Counted from the first letter of the stretch, positions 1 to 13,260 are shown. The stretch: 45,000 nucleotides of DNA from Trachelipus rathkii (GCA_015478945.1 JABUQX010124026.1:1-45000); one strand, 5' to 3'. Made by a program: numbers and translations. Notes: generated by a model from the letters alone, not told the origin.

Positions 1-3000
1 GGATACATATAATCACAACGAGGTAGGGAGATAGGAGCTGAGATCTCTTTCACCTATGAGTAGGAAGAAGTAATAATTGAGAAGCTCAGATAATACAAGA
101 TCGGGGAACAGTATTTTACTTTCATACTATCTTTTAAGTATTTCCAAACTTAAGAGCGCACCCTGTTCCGTATTCCACTCAACACGTCTCCTTACTATAG
201 TTTCCCTATAGTTGATAATAAAAACGTACGCTCGACATCGATAGGAGTATTAGTAAGTTAGAGCTAATCAAAGAAGGATGGGGTTGGAAACAGGGCAACG
301 GGAGTTGCACACGGCGAATAATTGTGTAGGAACATATACATACCATAATAAAATAAGGATGAGCGTATATAATAAATAAGCGTTCCGTGTATAAATAATA
401 TACACCGCAGGGTAGACTCAGAGAGCGTATTATGCGAGCATGAGTTATTTTACTCCCCACTGGGATAAGTGCAGCCACTCTAATCGAGGTATTACCGGAG
501 CAGACGTATTATTACGAACGGGTAGAACGTATATAGGACAGACACGAACTAACTTGCCGTCGTGTATGACACTAATAGTCAATAAATCACTTAGATACAC
601 GGTTAAGTTTCACACTTCATCTTCATGCGGTCTAGGAGTGGTATCGGACCTTCATGGGCACTTAGGAGCGCTAGGGGACTGAAGAGTCTGGTGTATGGAC
701 GGATACTCTCGGGCTTACCGAACCTTATCACCGGAGTAAATCGCTATGAAGCGTCTGCCTGTGTCCAGGAAGGGTCAAAAAGCTCGAAGGTGGATCAAAG
801 CTGGGTAGAAAAGATTTAAGAATCGCCACGCCCGGAAAGGGAGATATATGGAATGTAGCTCAGGGAACGAAGTATTATGTTATCATGTAATGGGGAATTT
901 AAGTGTATATATTTTCAGGAAATGTTGCCCACCTAGTAGCTTTTTGGTGTAGTATGTATTAGTCAACCAAAGACACGGAACTCGAGCATAACAGGGTCAG
1001 TAAGATCACAAGGACTTACGAAAACTAGCGAGTCTAAGGTAGCAAAAACGTACCCAGGATAACACTACGGATTATGTTTACATAAGAGAGGTCACTAATA
1101 AAAATAGATAACATAATCCGTATACCCGTGGCCCTCTTCAACGGATGATTATTTAGCTTCACTCCGTAGGAAAATATCTTATAGATATCTGGTAAGTGAG
1201 AGAAGCGAAAAGAGTAAAAAATAAAATTTTTTTTCTCTATGTTGTTATTTGGTTAGCGGTGTATGTTGTATCTTTATTAGCAGGAACGTTTTAGGAGTTT
1301 TCTCCGGTCTTGGAATACTACACGATGGTACATCACCGTGACCAAAATAATAACCTAGGTTTGATTTAAATAGGAGCGGTATACAATAAAGATAATTTGA
1401 TGGTGTATTGTCCGATGGATAACCCGAGTATATGAATGTGAGTGTATCTAGGGATGTACTGACATAGGCAGTTTTGCTGGGATGATACCTATTAAGGTGC
1501 TCGAAAAGATAGGGTGGTCTAAGAATCCACAACAATAAACCCTGGTTTCCCGTGATTTTATTTAATTTTGGTAATTCGAGGTATTTAATGGGTGATTCCA
1601 AAAGTTTTTAATTTTAAATCTAGGTTGGTTTAAGTATATATATAATAATATACTACACACACCACACCAAGTAGAAACAAAAATACGGCAGGCAAATTTT
1701 CAAAATTCACTAATTCCAATCCACCGTAACACCCGAGAATTGATTAAAAAGGAGCCCTAAATTAATAGGAGCGTGCGGAATTATTTTTATGCGACAACGA
1801 TAACGCGCTGGTGAGCCCTCTGTACTTCTCCATATGGGATAAAGGATCGTGGGCAGGAATACCCAAAGAATAGAGAAAATGCCATTGCCCCCAAGTTTTA
1901 TAAACCGGAAAAATTCAGAAATTGTTTTATATTCTAGCAGAGACTAATACCGGTTTTGACAGTGAGGCCCCAAGCGTTTTTGGGGGGAAACCTGGATGTT
2001 CTCCTAACATACGTGGTACTATTATGTAAACTCCTTTGATTTATTTGCTAGCGTACAGATAAGATTTTAAATATCTGGAGTGTTGGCCATTTTCCGACAC
2101 AAAACCACCCTAAGAGAAGTACACGTATACTATAAAATAAAAATTATTAAAACTTCGTAAGATTATGTAAAACAGGTGAAATATAATGTATTAACTCATA
2201 TTATTAGCTTGAAACTTCAATAACTCAGGAAATACATAACTTGAGATTTGTAAAACTAAAATCAGGATCTAGGGTCCGTTAGGTAATCCTCGTTGCGGGG
2301 GAACAGAGAGAGGGACACCAAGTTTCAAAAGTGTCCGGAAAAACCCCTTAAGTTGTTCTTTCCTCCGTTTGCATAAGGTGATTAGGATCTACAAAAAAAT
2401 TGTTCCTTTATTATGGGTTGTTAGTGCAATACTATTTAATTAATTGATGAACTGTTATTCTTTAGAATTTTTACTTCAACCATATATAAAAAAACAAGAG
2501 AAATTTATGGGCCGTAAATTTAGCGACGCCTCCTGTACAGAAGGTCGATAACGTAAATTTTGATAGAATTGAAGTTGCAATTTAAACTAATTACCTATTT
2601 ATCTCATTTTTTTTCTACGAATTTTAAAATTGTCAGAGACAGGTTAACCAGTTCCTTGTGAGAATGTAGTTTTGGCAAGAATCGGATGTGGGTGCTTCTT
2701 GTTCCCCTATGACTTGTAACATAGAATTTGAGAGGCCGGGGAATTTTCCCGTGGTCTGTAAGCTAAATGAAGGAGTGGCGAATAGTTCGACAAAGGCTTT
2801 TTATATTCAAACTGTGTACCAAACGAGGAGGTTAGAAATACTGAGGTCTAGTCTTTATCGAGAAACCAGAAAGGATATACGTTTCCCACTCTAATCGGGA
2901 TGCTGGGCCCGTATCTTTGCAAGAGAGCCTCGGATAGCGGCCATTTCGCGCCACCCTCGGGCACAAAGTACATCCCAAGAGCTAACGTTGCTCATACTCA

Positions 3001-3060
3001 AATTCTTTCTCGGAACTTGGGAAATATCCTGAGGTAAATCTACTTTTTTTTCCCTTGGGC
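1..3060. other. Unassigned mixed-composition DNA
   Basis: I see no gene, array or recognisable transposon here. Base composition is moderate and no tandem period is evident. The longest open frame is on the minus strand at 1,245-1,601 (118 residues, starting MESPIKYLELPKLNK, ending in IQHTPLTK). It has no motif I know, no signal peptide or membrane segment I can defend, and a length expected by chance in a 45-kb six-frame scan. A second frame at 2,688-2,894 on the plus strand (68 residues) is equally unremarkable. The stretch may be intergenic or intronic, or old decayed sequence. Confidence 0.5.
1067..1121. repeat. Short inverted repeat, 11-bp arms
   Basis: ACGGATTATGT at 1,067-1,077 is matched exactly by its reverse complement ACATAATCCGT at 1,111-1,121, with a 33-bp spacer. 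It could form a stem-loop, but a single 11-bp stem in 45 kb is not far above chance. No flanking duplication was seen. Confidence 0.4.
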
Positions 3061-3073
3061 TGCGCGTGGTTAT

Positions 3074-3304
3074 GTGCCCTCGAGAGGAACAAACATGCGG
3101 TGCCTACATTGTGCAAACAAGAACGACGAAAAACATTTAATTTCATGCACCCCTGCCCAGCGAAGGCTAAAAAAGAAAGTCAATATGTTAATTTTGTCTC
3201 AGATATTGCGTACACTTCGTAAATATAGGCTTAGCCATAAAATAAACATATGTTTTATAATTTATTGTCATATATTAATATCTAATTTCCTTTTATTTTT
3301 TTAA
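3074..3304 (+). pseudogene. Possible LINE reverse-transcriptase C-terminal fragment
   Basis: An open frame of 76 residues. Near its N-terminus it reads MRCLHCANKNDEKHLISC, a C-X2-C-X7-H-X3-C arrangement followed by a basic stretch (PAQRRLKKK). Many non-LTR retrotransposon reverse transcriptases end in a similar CCHC knuckle, usually spaced C-X2-C-X7-8-H-X4-C and followed by basic residues, so the spacing here is one residue short. No reverse transcriptase core motif was found upstream, and the downstream part is hydrophobic AT-rich translation typical of non-coding DNA. Homology is inferred from this one motif only. It could equally be a chance cysteine cluster. Confidence 0.17.
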
Positions 3305-4915
3305 TTTTAGTGCCTGGACATAAAAAATAGGGATAATAAATCTTTACTGGAAAACTGATTTTTTAGGGGTGTCGTAAGCTTAAAAAATCGATTATATAAT
3401 ATATATATAATAGATGCTCTACTTTTGTTATATTGAACAAATATTATGTTCTAAAGGTTTTGGTAGAAATAAATAATTTCTGGTGAAGTGGGAGTGTTAC
3501 CATATTAAGAATAATTCCTGTATAAAACAGTTAAATTTAAGAATTATTAATCAGTATTCATCGTAATCATGGAGAGTGCAGATCACTTTTATTTAACTCT
3601 GTTTTTTTTTTCCTTTGTTCTTAATTTTTCTTATTCTTAATTCTTAATTATTAATCGGTAGATACAGGGCGGAAGGGGTCGGAGAGAACGAAGAAAGAAA
3701 GGGAGGAAAAAATATTTTCGCGCGTTGCGACGTGCGCGTGTACCTATCGTATGGTTCGTGTTTTCGTACCTGCGGGAAGAAAGTCGGCGTATTAGTTAAA
3801 CGGTCCCTAAATCTAAAAAATATTCCTTAAATTTAAAATAAATATTCATTAAAACTAAGAAAAAATGTATTCCTTTAACACTAAAAAACAACACCAGACT
3901 TAAAACCAAAAAAATAAAAGTGAGAACAACGGGGGACGGGACGAAAACTGGCGACAGAAAGCGTGAAAAGGGTGGGGCGCCGGCACGCCTTGTTCGACGT
4001 GCCAGCCAGTGTAAAAAGTTCGTTTGCGTTGCCAGAAAAAAAAAGTGTTCATAAAAAACTAACGCGTGGCCCGGCTTGTTGCCCGAATTAGAACGTTGAA
4101 TTAAGGGGAGGCAGGTTCCCTTTTATTTTTCGAAGCACACTGTTAATCTTGTCTCCGAGAGATGCCGTCACGCAAGTCCTACACAACTACCCTTTTTCTG
4201 TCGGAATGAAAAGGTCTTTCGCGGTCGGTCGTAGTCGGTTCGGTCGGTCCTATCGTTCGAGTTTGGTTATTAGAACTAAAAAATAAAGCGCGATCGCCAC
4301 CGGCGTTATTACTTATTCGTCAAGAATGGGGTCCCCTTTTACGGACTGAATAATAATCAAGTCTCCTCTCCGTGGGCTTGCGAAACGTACGCTCCGTCAG
4401 TCATCGGCTTAGTTGAGCTATCCATATATTTTTCGCAGGTTGAGGGGAGATCGCCATCCGCTTCCGGGGTTCGGGAGGGTTGAGAATTGAGAAAATGTAG
4501 CATAAGAATACGGAGAGAAAATATTAGAAGCTGGGATAGAAGAAACGATAGGAGCGGGATGTAACCGCTAAAGATAGCGGCGAAGCCGCTCGATTCGGAT
4601 CGCCGTTCGTTCTCCGGTCGCATAAAAAATAAAATATGAATTCACTACCCGCCGTGACTCGGGTCCGTGCGCTTATTCACTGCCTAAAGCTGATTTGTCT
4701 GGGGCGCGGTCGGGCGAAATAGGCTGGGGGCGAACAAGGGGAACTGAAAAGGCTATTCATATATTCCCGCTATGATCTCCTCAGAGAGAGTAAAAATCGG
4801 TAGGTTATTTTTGTGGCCGGTGGGAGGGACATAATAGGGTTTTCTCTTAACAGTTGGTTCAAAAACGCTCCAAATAAGGCCCAGAGCAAGGACAGCCAGC
4901 GAAGATTAACGCGGG
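3305..4915. other. Unassigned DNA; GC-richer centre
   Basis: After an AT-rich start, about 3,660-4,320 becomes GC-richer and rich in CpG (CGCGCGTTGCGACGTGCGCG at 3,719-3,738) with purine-rich patches. No conserved frame is seen. The minus-strand frame at 4,357-4,623 (88 residues) includes a hydrophobic stretch near residues 17-44 that could be a membrane segment, but no family is recognised. The CpG-rich patch could be a promoter-proximal or 5' UTR region of a gene lying outside the readable frames. That is a guess. Confidence 0.35.
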
Positions 4916-5337
4916 GTGCTTAAGGCAGGCACTAACAGAGCCGCATTTAGGTTTTACGCTATCTTGAAAGCCGGGTTTCGGACAAACAACTTGATCGACG
5001 ATCGGCGAATAAAACAGAAGCACCTGAGTTTTATCTATTACTTTCGTTCACGACGACGCAAGGACTATAAAAGAGACTTCAATGTGATCTATTGTGTTAT
5101 GCATCAATGGGATTCAAAATTTCGTTCATATCAAAAACACAAACTCGCCGTTTAGGAGAACAAAATTATTTTGCTTCGCATCTCATACCGAGAAAAGTAA
5201 CGGTAAAGCCTAACGTCGTGCTAGCAGCTGGAACGGCAGAAGATGTGAAAAATATTCCAGAAAGCACGAACCCACGAAAAGAGGATATTAGCGATACGAT
5301 TCGTTCGTTCCAAAAGCAAAGAGTTTTCAAGGGTTAA
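4916..5337 (+). other. Two overlapping unrecognised short frames
   Basis: Frames at 4,916-5,155 (79 residues) and 5,092-5,337 (81 residues) overlap in different phases on the same strand. The first is rich in Arg and Lys (for example FRSRRRKDYKRDF); the second ends with a polar, charged tail. Two adjoining frames in different phases are what one frameshifted gene would look like, but I recognise neither product and see no splice-site context that decides the matter. They are listed as a low-confidence possibility of a small broken gene. Confidence 0.12.
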
Positions 5338-5339
5338 TT

Positions 5340-7660
5340 TTCAAAAGTGTATCTTATTAGAAGGTACACCCACGATTAATCCGATAGGGCATTATACAAA
5401 GCACCTCCAAGTGCTCTGTTAAGGTTTACGGAAAATGGAACAAAGCGCTTTTCAAAATGGGGGTCATACCGCAGATAAATAATACTATAGTCCTTTAATC
5501 TAGATTATATTATAATTTTCTAATATTATTATTAGTTTGACGGATGGGGATAGGCGAGCGCGCATTTCGACGGCTCTACCGCTCAACCGACAATACGTCT
5601 GATTACCAGATTACATAAATATTTAATTTTTGGTTCCTCGAGGATAACGCTAAGAGCAACGAAAGGATATTTAGTGGTCACTAGTCCACTACTTACAAAA
5701 GTATAGTTTCTTAGTGCCTAATGTCGTGTGGTAATGAGGAGATAGGTTCTTGTAGAATATACTTTCATTGTTTTGTGGGTCTTAGCGTGTGTCGTTTAGT
5801 AAGGGCGTTACACTAAGAACGAGAAAGTAAAAGGTGCGATATAAAGAAACTCTCAGCTAGCTATATGCATGCTATGATAATCCGAAAGGAGGAGACCGCT
5901 TCGAAATAATGATGACGTGAATCAGACGACAGAAGGCGTACGACTAAGCATGTTTACGAGATCTATTACTATCGTTAAACAGCTTAACCTTAAACTTGCT
6001 ACTGAAACTCACAAGATATAGCAATTGTTCGGGTTTCCTCGGGAAAAAAAGAGACGTCGCTATAGGAAGCGACAATTTATTTGTACCCATCTCCCGGAGA
6101 TCGAAAGTAACGTTATTGCACTTCGTGCACCCGATTGGAGCGATCAGGGAAGGACCCCATATGTCGTTTTTTCACGTTATTTTCAAAGTGGTAACTCTTT
6201 CATATAAGTTGTAATTTAATATGTTTGTTATCCTACAAATTTATCATAACACGCGAATGTCAGTTGGATGTGGGGATAATTAACAAAAATTAGTATTATC
6301 ATTACTGCAGAATAACAAAATTAAAACGAAATGATGTGGCGGCTTAGCTTTTTTAATAAAAAGAAGGATATAAAAAAGATGAAGATACAATTTTTTTGAA
6401 ACAATTTTATTATTTCTATGTATAAAATTTGCTTGTTTGTATCGGCCAAAAATCACGATAGCTAATAGAAAAGAACTGCAAGATTTACCGTTGGGAACTC
6501 GGCTTCATAATTTTAACGAATTTTTCATTTTGTCAGAGTTATTCGATCGCAGGTAGTGTATGTTCATCCGTATTACTTCCGAAATGTCAGCGAATGATGG
6601 AGTATTTCTTATCGAGTATTTCTGTTTGGAAAGACTTGATACATTATTCCGTATATGAAAGTTTTTGAGAGACCCTGCAAAATTCGTCTATAACTCCTTT
6701 ATCGACAAACAAAGTAAAAACTTTTAAAATTTCGTGCAGATGCAAATGAAACCTGGTGTAATCGATAATTTTGTATATTAATTTGAAATCGTACCAGGTA
6801 AATTCCTCTGCAAATCTTTACTTGTTTTCATATACAAACATAAACGTTCAAAGTTAATGCGAATATTTAACAACTTAACTTATTAGAAATACTACTCATT
6901 GCCCTCGATGTAAAAAAACTCAGCGACGTTGCCAATTGGACAAGCAACTGATTTCGCGTTTTGCACCATTTTCTTTGGCTATCTGCGCGCACATCGAAGC
7001 CTGTGTATCAGTCATCCTTAAATGTAATTGACGCTCAGTTTTGAAGCAAGGTGCTTGCAACTGAAATCCGTCTGTATCGTAGTAGGAAGATACCATTCTA
7101 TTATTTCGTCTGGAGAACTGCACGGACTTTTTACACATTTTTAGGATGAACATTATTTGATGCGTTTCTAAACAAAACCCAAAAAACCACAAGAGGAAAC
7201 TGTTGTCGTAGGGTTTTCTGGCTTTTAATTTCAAAAAATTCGGAAAGATTATGTCTTTGCATCGACTCTGACTTTATAATGTTGGCGTGCCTTATTGAAG
7301 CGGCAATTTTTAGTAGGACGTTTTCATGAACTCGATAGAAGACAAATCCCAAAGCAAACATTCGGTCGCCGCGTTAACCAAATGATCGAAGGAGCGAGGG
7401 TTACAGAAGCTCCTATTATTAGTAGTAAGATCTAATGTTCGAAACTCTTTTGATGCGCATATCGTACGGTTGTGGTAACTGGCTCGTTGGTAGAATGAAG
7501 AGTATCGTTTTTACCCTGTGTCGTAGTTGGCGCGTGATGTTCGTTCCCACTAAGAAGTACATGTATGGTCGCGTGATTAAATTAACTATGAAGACCTTTG
7601 GGCGGAAAACGTATCTCTTTTATAGACGAAAAGTGTTACGTCAGATTATTTATTATGATT
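5340..7660. other. Unassigned DNA with short overlapping frames
   Basis: No gene recognised. Pairs of overlapping short frames occur at 5,996-6,214 (plus, two phases), 6,920-7,361 (minus, two phases) and 7,435-7,662 (plus). The minus-strand pair is the most gene-like in composition: the two phases adjoin and are Lys/Arg/Ser-rich, as a frameshifted exon would be. I found no motif to support this. There are no repeats longer than simple homopolymers. Confidence 0.35.
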
Positions 7661-7662
7661 AA

Positions 7663-8160
7663 GTAAGCGAAATTAAGATTGAAAAAAAATATTACCCAGG
7701 ATCCTTCTAATAAAATAATCATAGTTTTAATAAAGTTTAATGCTTAGCTTGACATATTATAATTAAAATCATTTTAAAGCTTGAATTTTTTGATTATTAG
7801 CTAAACATAAGAGAAAAATAAGTTCTATATATATTAATTTAATTTGATTTAATTGACAATTTCATAGAAAAATTTTTTTTACTATTTTTTTGACTATAAG
7901 AGCAAAACATTGTTATTTAACAAATTATTTATTTTTTTTGACACTCATATATAGTAAAGTTTATAGAGAGAATTAAATTTATCTATTCTAAATACTATTA
8001 GGAAAAATATTCGACGGGTGAAAAAAAAAATTAAACTTTGTCTGTCATTGAAATATAATTTGAAAAGAATATATTAATTTTATATCGATAACAAACAATC
8101 ATACTTATCTTATTACAAATCAATGCCACAGACATAAAAATATTTATTATTTTTTTGGTC
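7663..8160. other. AT-rich low-complexity spacer
   Basis: About 500 bp dominated by A and T homopolymers and TTTAATT-type words, with no open frame and no clear period. Probably intergenic or intronic. Confidence 0.6.
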
Positions 8161-10560
8161 GCTATGCTGCCGGGTGCACGTAAGTAACAGCTGATGAAAT
8201 GTTAAGCAATTATTAAAATGAATATATATATGAATCGAGATAGGAGTGATCTGATGAGTTGATCAATATATATGAGGTGCAAGTTGATAGCGGCGAATCA
8301 AGAGCTACACGTACGATCTGAGCCATGTGATATTTAATTGAGAATTACAGCGATTTTCTCCAATTTACATCAAGAGCAAATGTATGAAAGAGCATAAGAA
8401 GAAACAACAAACTGTGAAAAAGTTGGTGGATTGGGACAGATGAGTACCAAAGAAGGTTTCGCTTAATCATAGTAGAGCATTTCCTTACGCACGGCATAAG
8501 CAGAGTGAGACGGTACATGCTAGACGAACTGTTGCTCAAGAATAGGAATTAAACGTGGGTAGCCGTTTATAACAAAAAGAATCGAAAAGTAATGTTCTAC
8601 GCTAATAATTTACTTATGAGGAGTAATGATTCTTTGACCTACCAGGAAACATAAATACTGATGATATGAGACGGAAGGGGGCGGTATTCGTTTTCGATGA
8701 GCAGTTTATCATTCGGTACTGAGTCTCAGAATATACAGATTCGTAGGTTATATAGCAAGGATAGGCTCCAACCCAAACAGAATATGGAATCGAAGATCGA
8801 GAGTAATGCGTCCTTTAATATAGGTTTAAGTGAAACGTCATCCTGGTGTGTTCTAATAGGACCCAAAGATAGCGAAGCAAAGTGATGTTTCAAACACTTT
8901 AAAGAAATGTTTGGATTGCCCTATCTGATGACTATCTAAAAGATAAGTGGTGAGTCATTTGTATATGTATAAAGAATAGCGGACCCAAAATAAATTGGAA
9001 AAAGCTGTTCTTAAGACTATTAAATAATAAAAAGGTGCTTAAAGGGTAGACGCTTATCTCAAGCACAGCTTTCTGAATCTAACTTGGGTAAGCCCCAGAA
9101 AACAGTTATGTGTGATCCCGAAGAAAAGCGACCTGATCGTATGAATGAGACGTATCGAGTGTTTGGACATACTAGAGGTTGAGACTTCTCTGCTCAGAGG
9201 CATAAAAAACTGGTGTTTTAGACAATTGATCGAATAATTTGGTATCTGTTATAGAAGTCCTAATTATGACACGATGACTGAAAAATTATCTTGAAGAAGA
9301 ATTAGCGGGTGCAGTTCCCGACGCGATCTTCGATCGCAGCACTAAAAAGAATAGACTACTAGCTGAAGTAACAAAAGCTCTGTTCGATGTTGCAAGTAGA
9401 AACCGTTCTCAGCTGTTACAGGGTAAATATCGTCGTCGCTGCGACTGCACAGCATGCGACTATCACAAAATATTTAAAATTTATTCATAATTTGTCACAT
9501 TGAGATATTGGGAGAAAGATCGTTCGCAATTATCATATATTGGCAAATTCGGCAAAAGAGTGATGATGCGACAGATCGAGGCAACGAGAGGATTGCTGAT
9601 GGATTATCACTTTCGTTCTGTTCATATAAAGGGTGACATCGTATTACGGATAAATTATAAGACGCAAAGAGGACTCTTCTCTGTAACGAAAGTAAGACCA
9701 ATCGGTCATAATTAGATTGACATCCTGAATTTCGGCCTACCAATAAAAACGGAATTAGAGTTGGTCTCGGGATGGGACATCGGAAAGTAATGAGTATTCT
9801 GGATGATAAAATCGATGACATACTGAGTTGCAACAGTAAGAGGCTCTTGACTGCTATAAGTTCGCGAGTATTTATTTTTGGTCACTATTATAATTGGAAC
9901 CGCCTTATGTAGGAGACGCCAAGCTGATCACAAATGTCAGCAAATGATGATCTCATTAGCGAATTTGGACAAAAACGTGAATAGATAGCTTATTGGTATC
10001 AATCATGTTATCATAAAAAAAAATGATATATATCATCAGCTAAACTATCATTCGTTTTCCCACCCATCGTAAATTTGATGTATGAAGACAGATCAGGACA
10101 TTAATATAAACTTCTTATCTATAACGGAGGTATGGATGTGAGTCGGGAGATTCGAGTGTACGATATCCAGTATTATAGAGACATCCTGTAGGACAGGTAT
10201 TGACGTGGGCTATGGAATGCTGCTATCAAGGAGACGATATCAAATTACAACAGGAGAGCAAAATTGATATTAGCAATACGATATTAATTGTGGGAGTAAG
10301 TATCTTACAACGTGCAGACTTCAAGAAAATGGTCGGCGTATATATCCCAAGAACGATTTTCAAAATCCAGAGACAAAAGAAAACGACGAGAAAACAACAA
10401 TATTTGTTAAATATTACGTAACCGCTAAGACGACTTAAACACAAACAATTCGACAACCCGGAGATAGATCATCTATGAGATTAAATTAAGATTTCTTTGA
10501 TCGATTAAAGAATTTCGAAGGTTGTAATCTCGTATGTAATTACATTTATTGAACCATTCC
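8161..10560. other. Unassigned purine-rich DNA
   Basis: The plus strand is purine-rich, with frequent GATCGA and AAGA words but no repeat period. Frames at 9,495-9,833 (minus, 112 residues) and 9,500-9,715 (plus, 71 residues) lie on opposite strands of the same DNA, so at most one is real. The plus-strand one (starting MRYWEKDRSQLSYIGKFGKR) is basic and looks more protein-like. Frames at 10,200-10,421 (plus) and 10,226-10,456 (minus) also oppose each other. None is recognised. Confidence 0.35.
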
Positions 10561-10850
10561 GACTACGTAGTTTAATATATTGTATTAATGTTATAATTAT
10601 ATTATAACTTATATTATATAAAAAAATAAACATAAATAAGGTATAATTTATATATTACATAATAAATAATAATAATAAATTATCTAAGCATTTAATTTTA
10701 AAAGATTTAAAGATGAATCTGAATCTTCGAAGAATATCTTAAACAAAATTATAATAAATAAACGTTTAAAACGTCTCTAATTATATATTTTCCTTTTAAA
10801 TTATTATGAATTGTTTTAGTAACAAAAAAAACTTTAACTGAAATACAAGA
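10561..10850. other. AT-rich boundary before the satellite domain
   Basis: Dense TAATAATAAT and TATAATTATA words without coding potential. It marks the change from the mixed-composition left third to the satellite-containing centre of the window. Confidence 0.55.
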
Positions 10851-10959
10851 TACGTCGATTACTAGGTGTGTTATTAAGAAACAAAGTATATTAAAGATCG
10901 AATAGGTAGATGCTAATTGAAGTAAGGCTCAGAGACTCGAATAAACAGGATAAATAAGT

Positions 10960-11090
10960 AAGTGCTAAGTTTTCCATATAGTCTATTAGTGCTAAAAGGG
11001 GTCTAGAATGGTCTATAGTATAGAAATTGCAGTCGAGGTCTAGGTGCTATAATCAGTACGAGAGGTCTAATGACTAAATCTAAAATTTTT
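10960..11090 (+). repeat. CGAAGGTCTAAGTGC short tandem repeat, degenerate copy
   Basis: Several imperfect words related to CGAAGGTCTAAGTGC recur here, for example GTCGAGGTCTAGGTGC near 11,030 and GAGAGGTCTAATG near 11,060. The same words form denser arrays at 18,095-18,385 and 23,015-23,290. Spacing is about 20-24 bp but variable because of indels. Confidence 0.5.
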
Positions 11091-11194
11091 CAAAGACAAT
11101 ACTTGCAAGAGATGTATGATGAATGGACAATTTGAAAGTCATTCAGATCGACTAAAAAATTTTGTTAAAGTCCTAATATATTTTTTCAGAGGAA

Positions 11195-11660
11195 TGTATA
11201 GCACTTAAGACGTTCGACTTATCTAAGCGCGATAGCGTCATTACTGACGTCTAATCGGAATTAGAGATAGTTTTTGTTAGGATAATCGGTATTGCCTGGT
11301 CACTAAAGCGTATCAGAGCACCGCGTTGGCGGATTTACGATATAGTGAGCGACATATAGCCGGATCTAGGTGTGACGGAAATGGGGAGTAGTGCAATACA
11401 ATCATAGTAACTGATACTGCGGCAAAGACCTGTTATAAGTTGTTAATTATACTACTGAAACTTTCCAACAATATAGTGACTCTTAAAGGTGAATGAATTT
11501 AATGTAGCCTGACTGATTGAAACATCTGTAGTGAACCAATTGATAAGATGTGTGAGAACTATAAAGCAATACCGCAAAGTATCTCCTAATTTGTTTAAGG
11601 AGTAAGGAGAGAAATAATTTTCTCGCAAACTGAACGTAATCCATATCGGGGGGTTTGCCG
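11195..11660. other. Spacer with fragments of the CACTATAG module
   Basis: AGCACTTAAGACGTTCGACT near 11,200 followed by GCGTCATTACTGACG resembles the 3' part of the module seen at 14,425-14,790, where a TTAGACTTGACTTATTCAG segment leads into CGTCACTATA. The remainder is unassigned. Confidence 0.35.
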
Positions 11661-11756
11661 GCGATTAGATTTCGGAAAATATTATTAAATTCACAAACAA
11701 GAACGAACGGTCAGAGTATAAGTCGAAGGTCTAAGTGCAAAAAACTCGAACTAGAT

Positions 11757-11870
11757 AGTAACGAGAAAACTAATAACATCAGTGAATAAGCGTAAATATG
11801 TGGTTCTAAATAATGGAAATAAAAAATTTATTTTGATTCTTTTGGTTATTATTTTTCGTCGAGACACTAC
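11757..11870 (-). repeat. Inverted single copy of the 115-bp satellite
   Basis: Read on the minus strand this carries the satellite landmarks (TATTCACTGATGTTATTAG, then TTTTCTCG). It lies directly before the first plus-strand array, giving a head-to-head junction. It is preceded at about 11,716 by a good copy of the CGAAGGTCTAAGTGC word. Confidence 0.6.
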
Positions 11871-13020
11871 GATAATATTAAAAGAAAAGATTGATTGGCT
11901 ATCGGAATTTTTCCTTTTATTGGGTGGAAAAACATAGTTCTTTGTGGCAAATATAATTTGAGAAATAAAATAATACCAAAAAAATAAAACAAGAATTTCA
12001 TATTTTCCAGAACAACTATCTTAAGCTGATTCCACGAGTGTTATTGGTTTTCTTGTGCTAGTGTGTTTTGAGAAAAAAATTAAAATAGACTACAAAAAAC
12101 AAAAAATTTTTTTGCATTTCAGAACAATTTCTTACGGCTGATTCCACGAAATGTTATTTTGTTTTCCTTTGTAGTATTCGAGTCTTTCCGAGAGGGAAAA
12201 GAATCAGTACACAACACAAAAAGACATAAAAATTTGTTTCCATTGAAGAAAAATTTTCTTTACGGTGATTCCAAGAATGTTATTAGTTTTCTTGTATATC
12301 GTAGTTGAGAAAATAAATTACGGCTCAAAATACAAGAATTTTTTTTGCCATTTTCAGAACATTTTTCTTACGCTCCCTTCTTGAAATGTTATTTAAGTTT
12401 TCTTGTAGCTATCCGAGTTTATCGGAGAAAAAAAAATACTCAAAAATTTCAAAAAATTTTTTTTTTCATTTTTAGATACAATTTATTCTTACGGCGATGC
12501 CACGTGATGTTATTTAGTTGATTCTTGTAGTATCAGTGTTTTGAGAAAAGAATAAATAGCCCAAACATTTTCAAAAATTTTTTATTGCCATTTTTAGAAC
12601 ATTTTGAAAAGCGGCAAAGGCAAACGACATTAGTTCGCTCGTTACTATCAGGATTTTCGAATAAAAAAAATAAAATACCAAAATCAAAATTATATTTTTT
12701 GGCATTTTTAGAACAATGTTTCTTTACGCTCATTCTTAAGATTTGAATTTTCTTGTAGCATTGTAGTTTTTGAGAAAAAAGATTAAATAGCCCAAAAATC
12801 AAAAAAAATTTGCGATTTTAGACCAATTTTCTTACCTGATCCACGAATGTTATGTAGTTTCTTGTTAGCTATCTGTTTTTTCGGTAGAAAAAAAAATAGA
12901 AATATCCAAATAAAAATAAATTTTTTTTTGGCCATGTTTCGAACAATTTTTTACACTGATGTCAAGAATGTTCATAGTTTTATGTAAAGCTATGAGTTTT
13001 TTATCGTGAGTTATTTATTT
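11870..13020 (+). repeat. 115-bp satellite array 1 (about 10 copies)
   Basis: A degenerate tandem repeat with a unit of roughly 110-120 bp. Landmarks in order are: a T-rich stretch with CATTTTTAGAACAATTTTC, TTACGCTGATTCCACG, AATGTTATTAGTTTTCTTG, TAGCTATCGTAGTTTTCGAG, an A-rich AAAAAATAAATAGCCCAAAA, then the next unit. Copies differ by many small indels. Short open frames inside it (for example 12,533-12,802 minus) are by-products of the repeat. Confidence 0.85.
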
Positions 13021-13260
13021 AAGAATTTTTTTTAAAAAAATTCAGTTTTGTTTATTTACCTCTAAAAATTATTAACCGTAGAAAATAACAAAGAGGTGAC
13101 TAGAATAACAAAAAAATTATAATAAAATGCATGAAATTGAATAAGTAAAGCTATACGTTTAAATATATATAATTATTATATATATATTATATATAATAGT
13201 ATTATATTATAAATATATATATATTATATATATATTATATATATATATTTATAAAGGCCT
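13021..13260. repeat. AT-rich break with (TA)n between satellite arrays
   Basis: T/A homopolymers followed at about 13,155-13,250 by a long TATATA tract separate two satellite arrays of the same orientation. Confidence 0.75.

Noticed and set aside
1245..1601. 118-residue minus-strand frame as a gene
   Set aside because: No motif, no supporting context, and a length expected by chance in six frames of 45 kb.
12533..12802. Short minus-strand frames at 12.5, 14.8, 15.3 and 19.3 kb
   Set aside because: They are translations of the 115-bp satellite; the recurring SYADST-type words come from its GGAATCAGCGTAAG segment.
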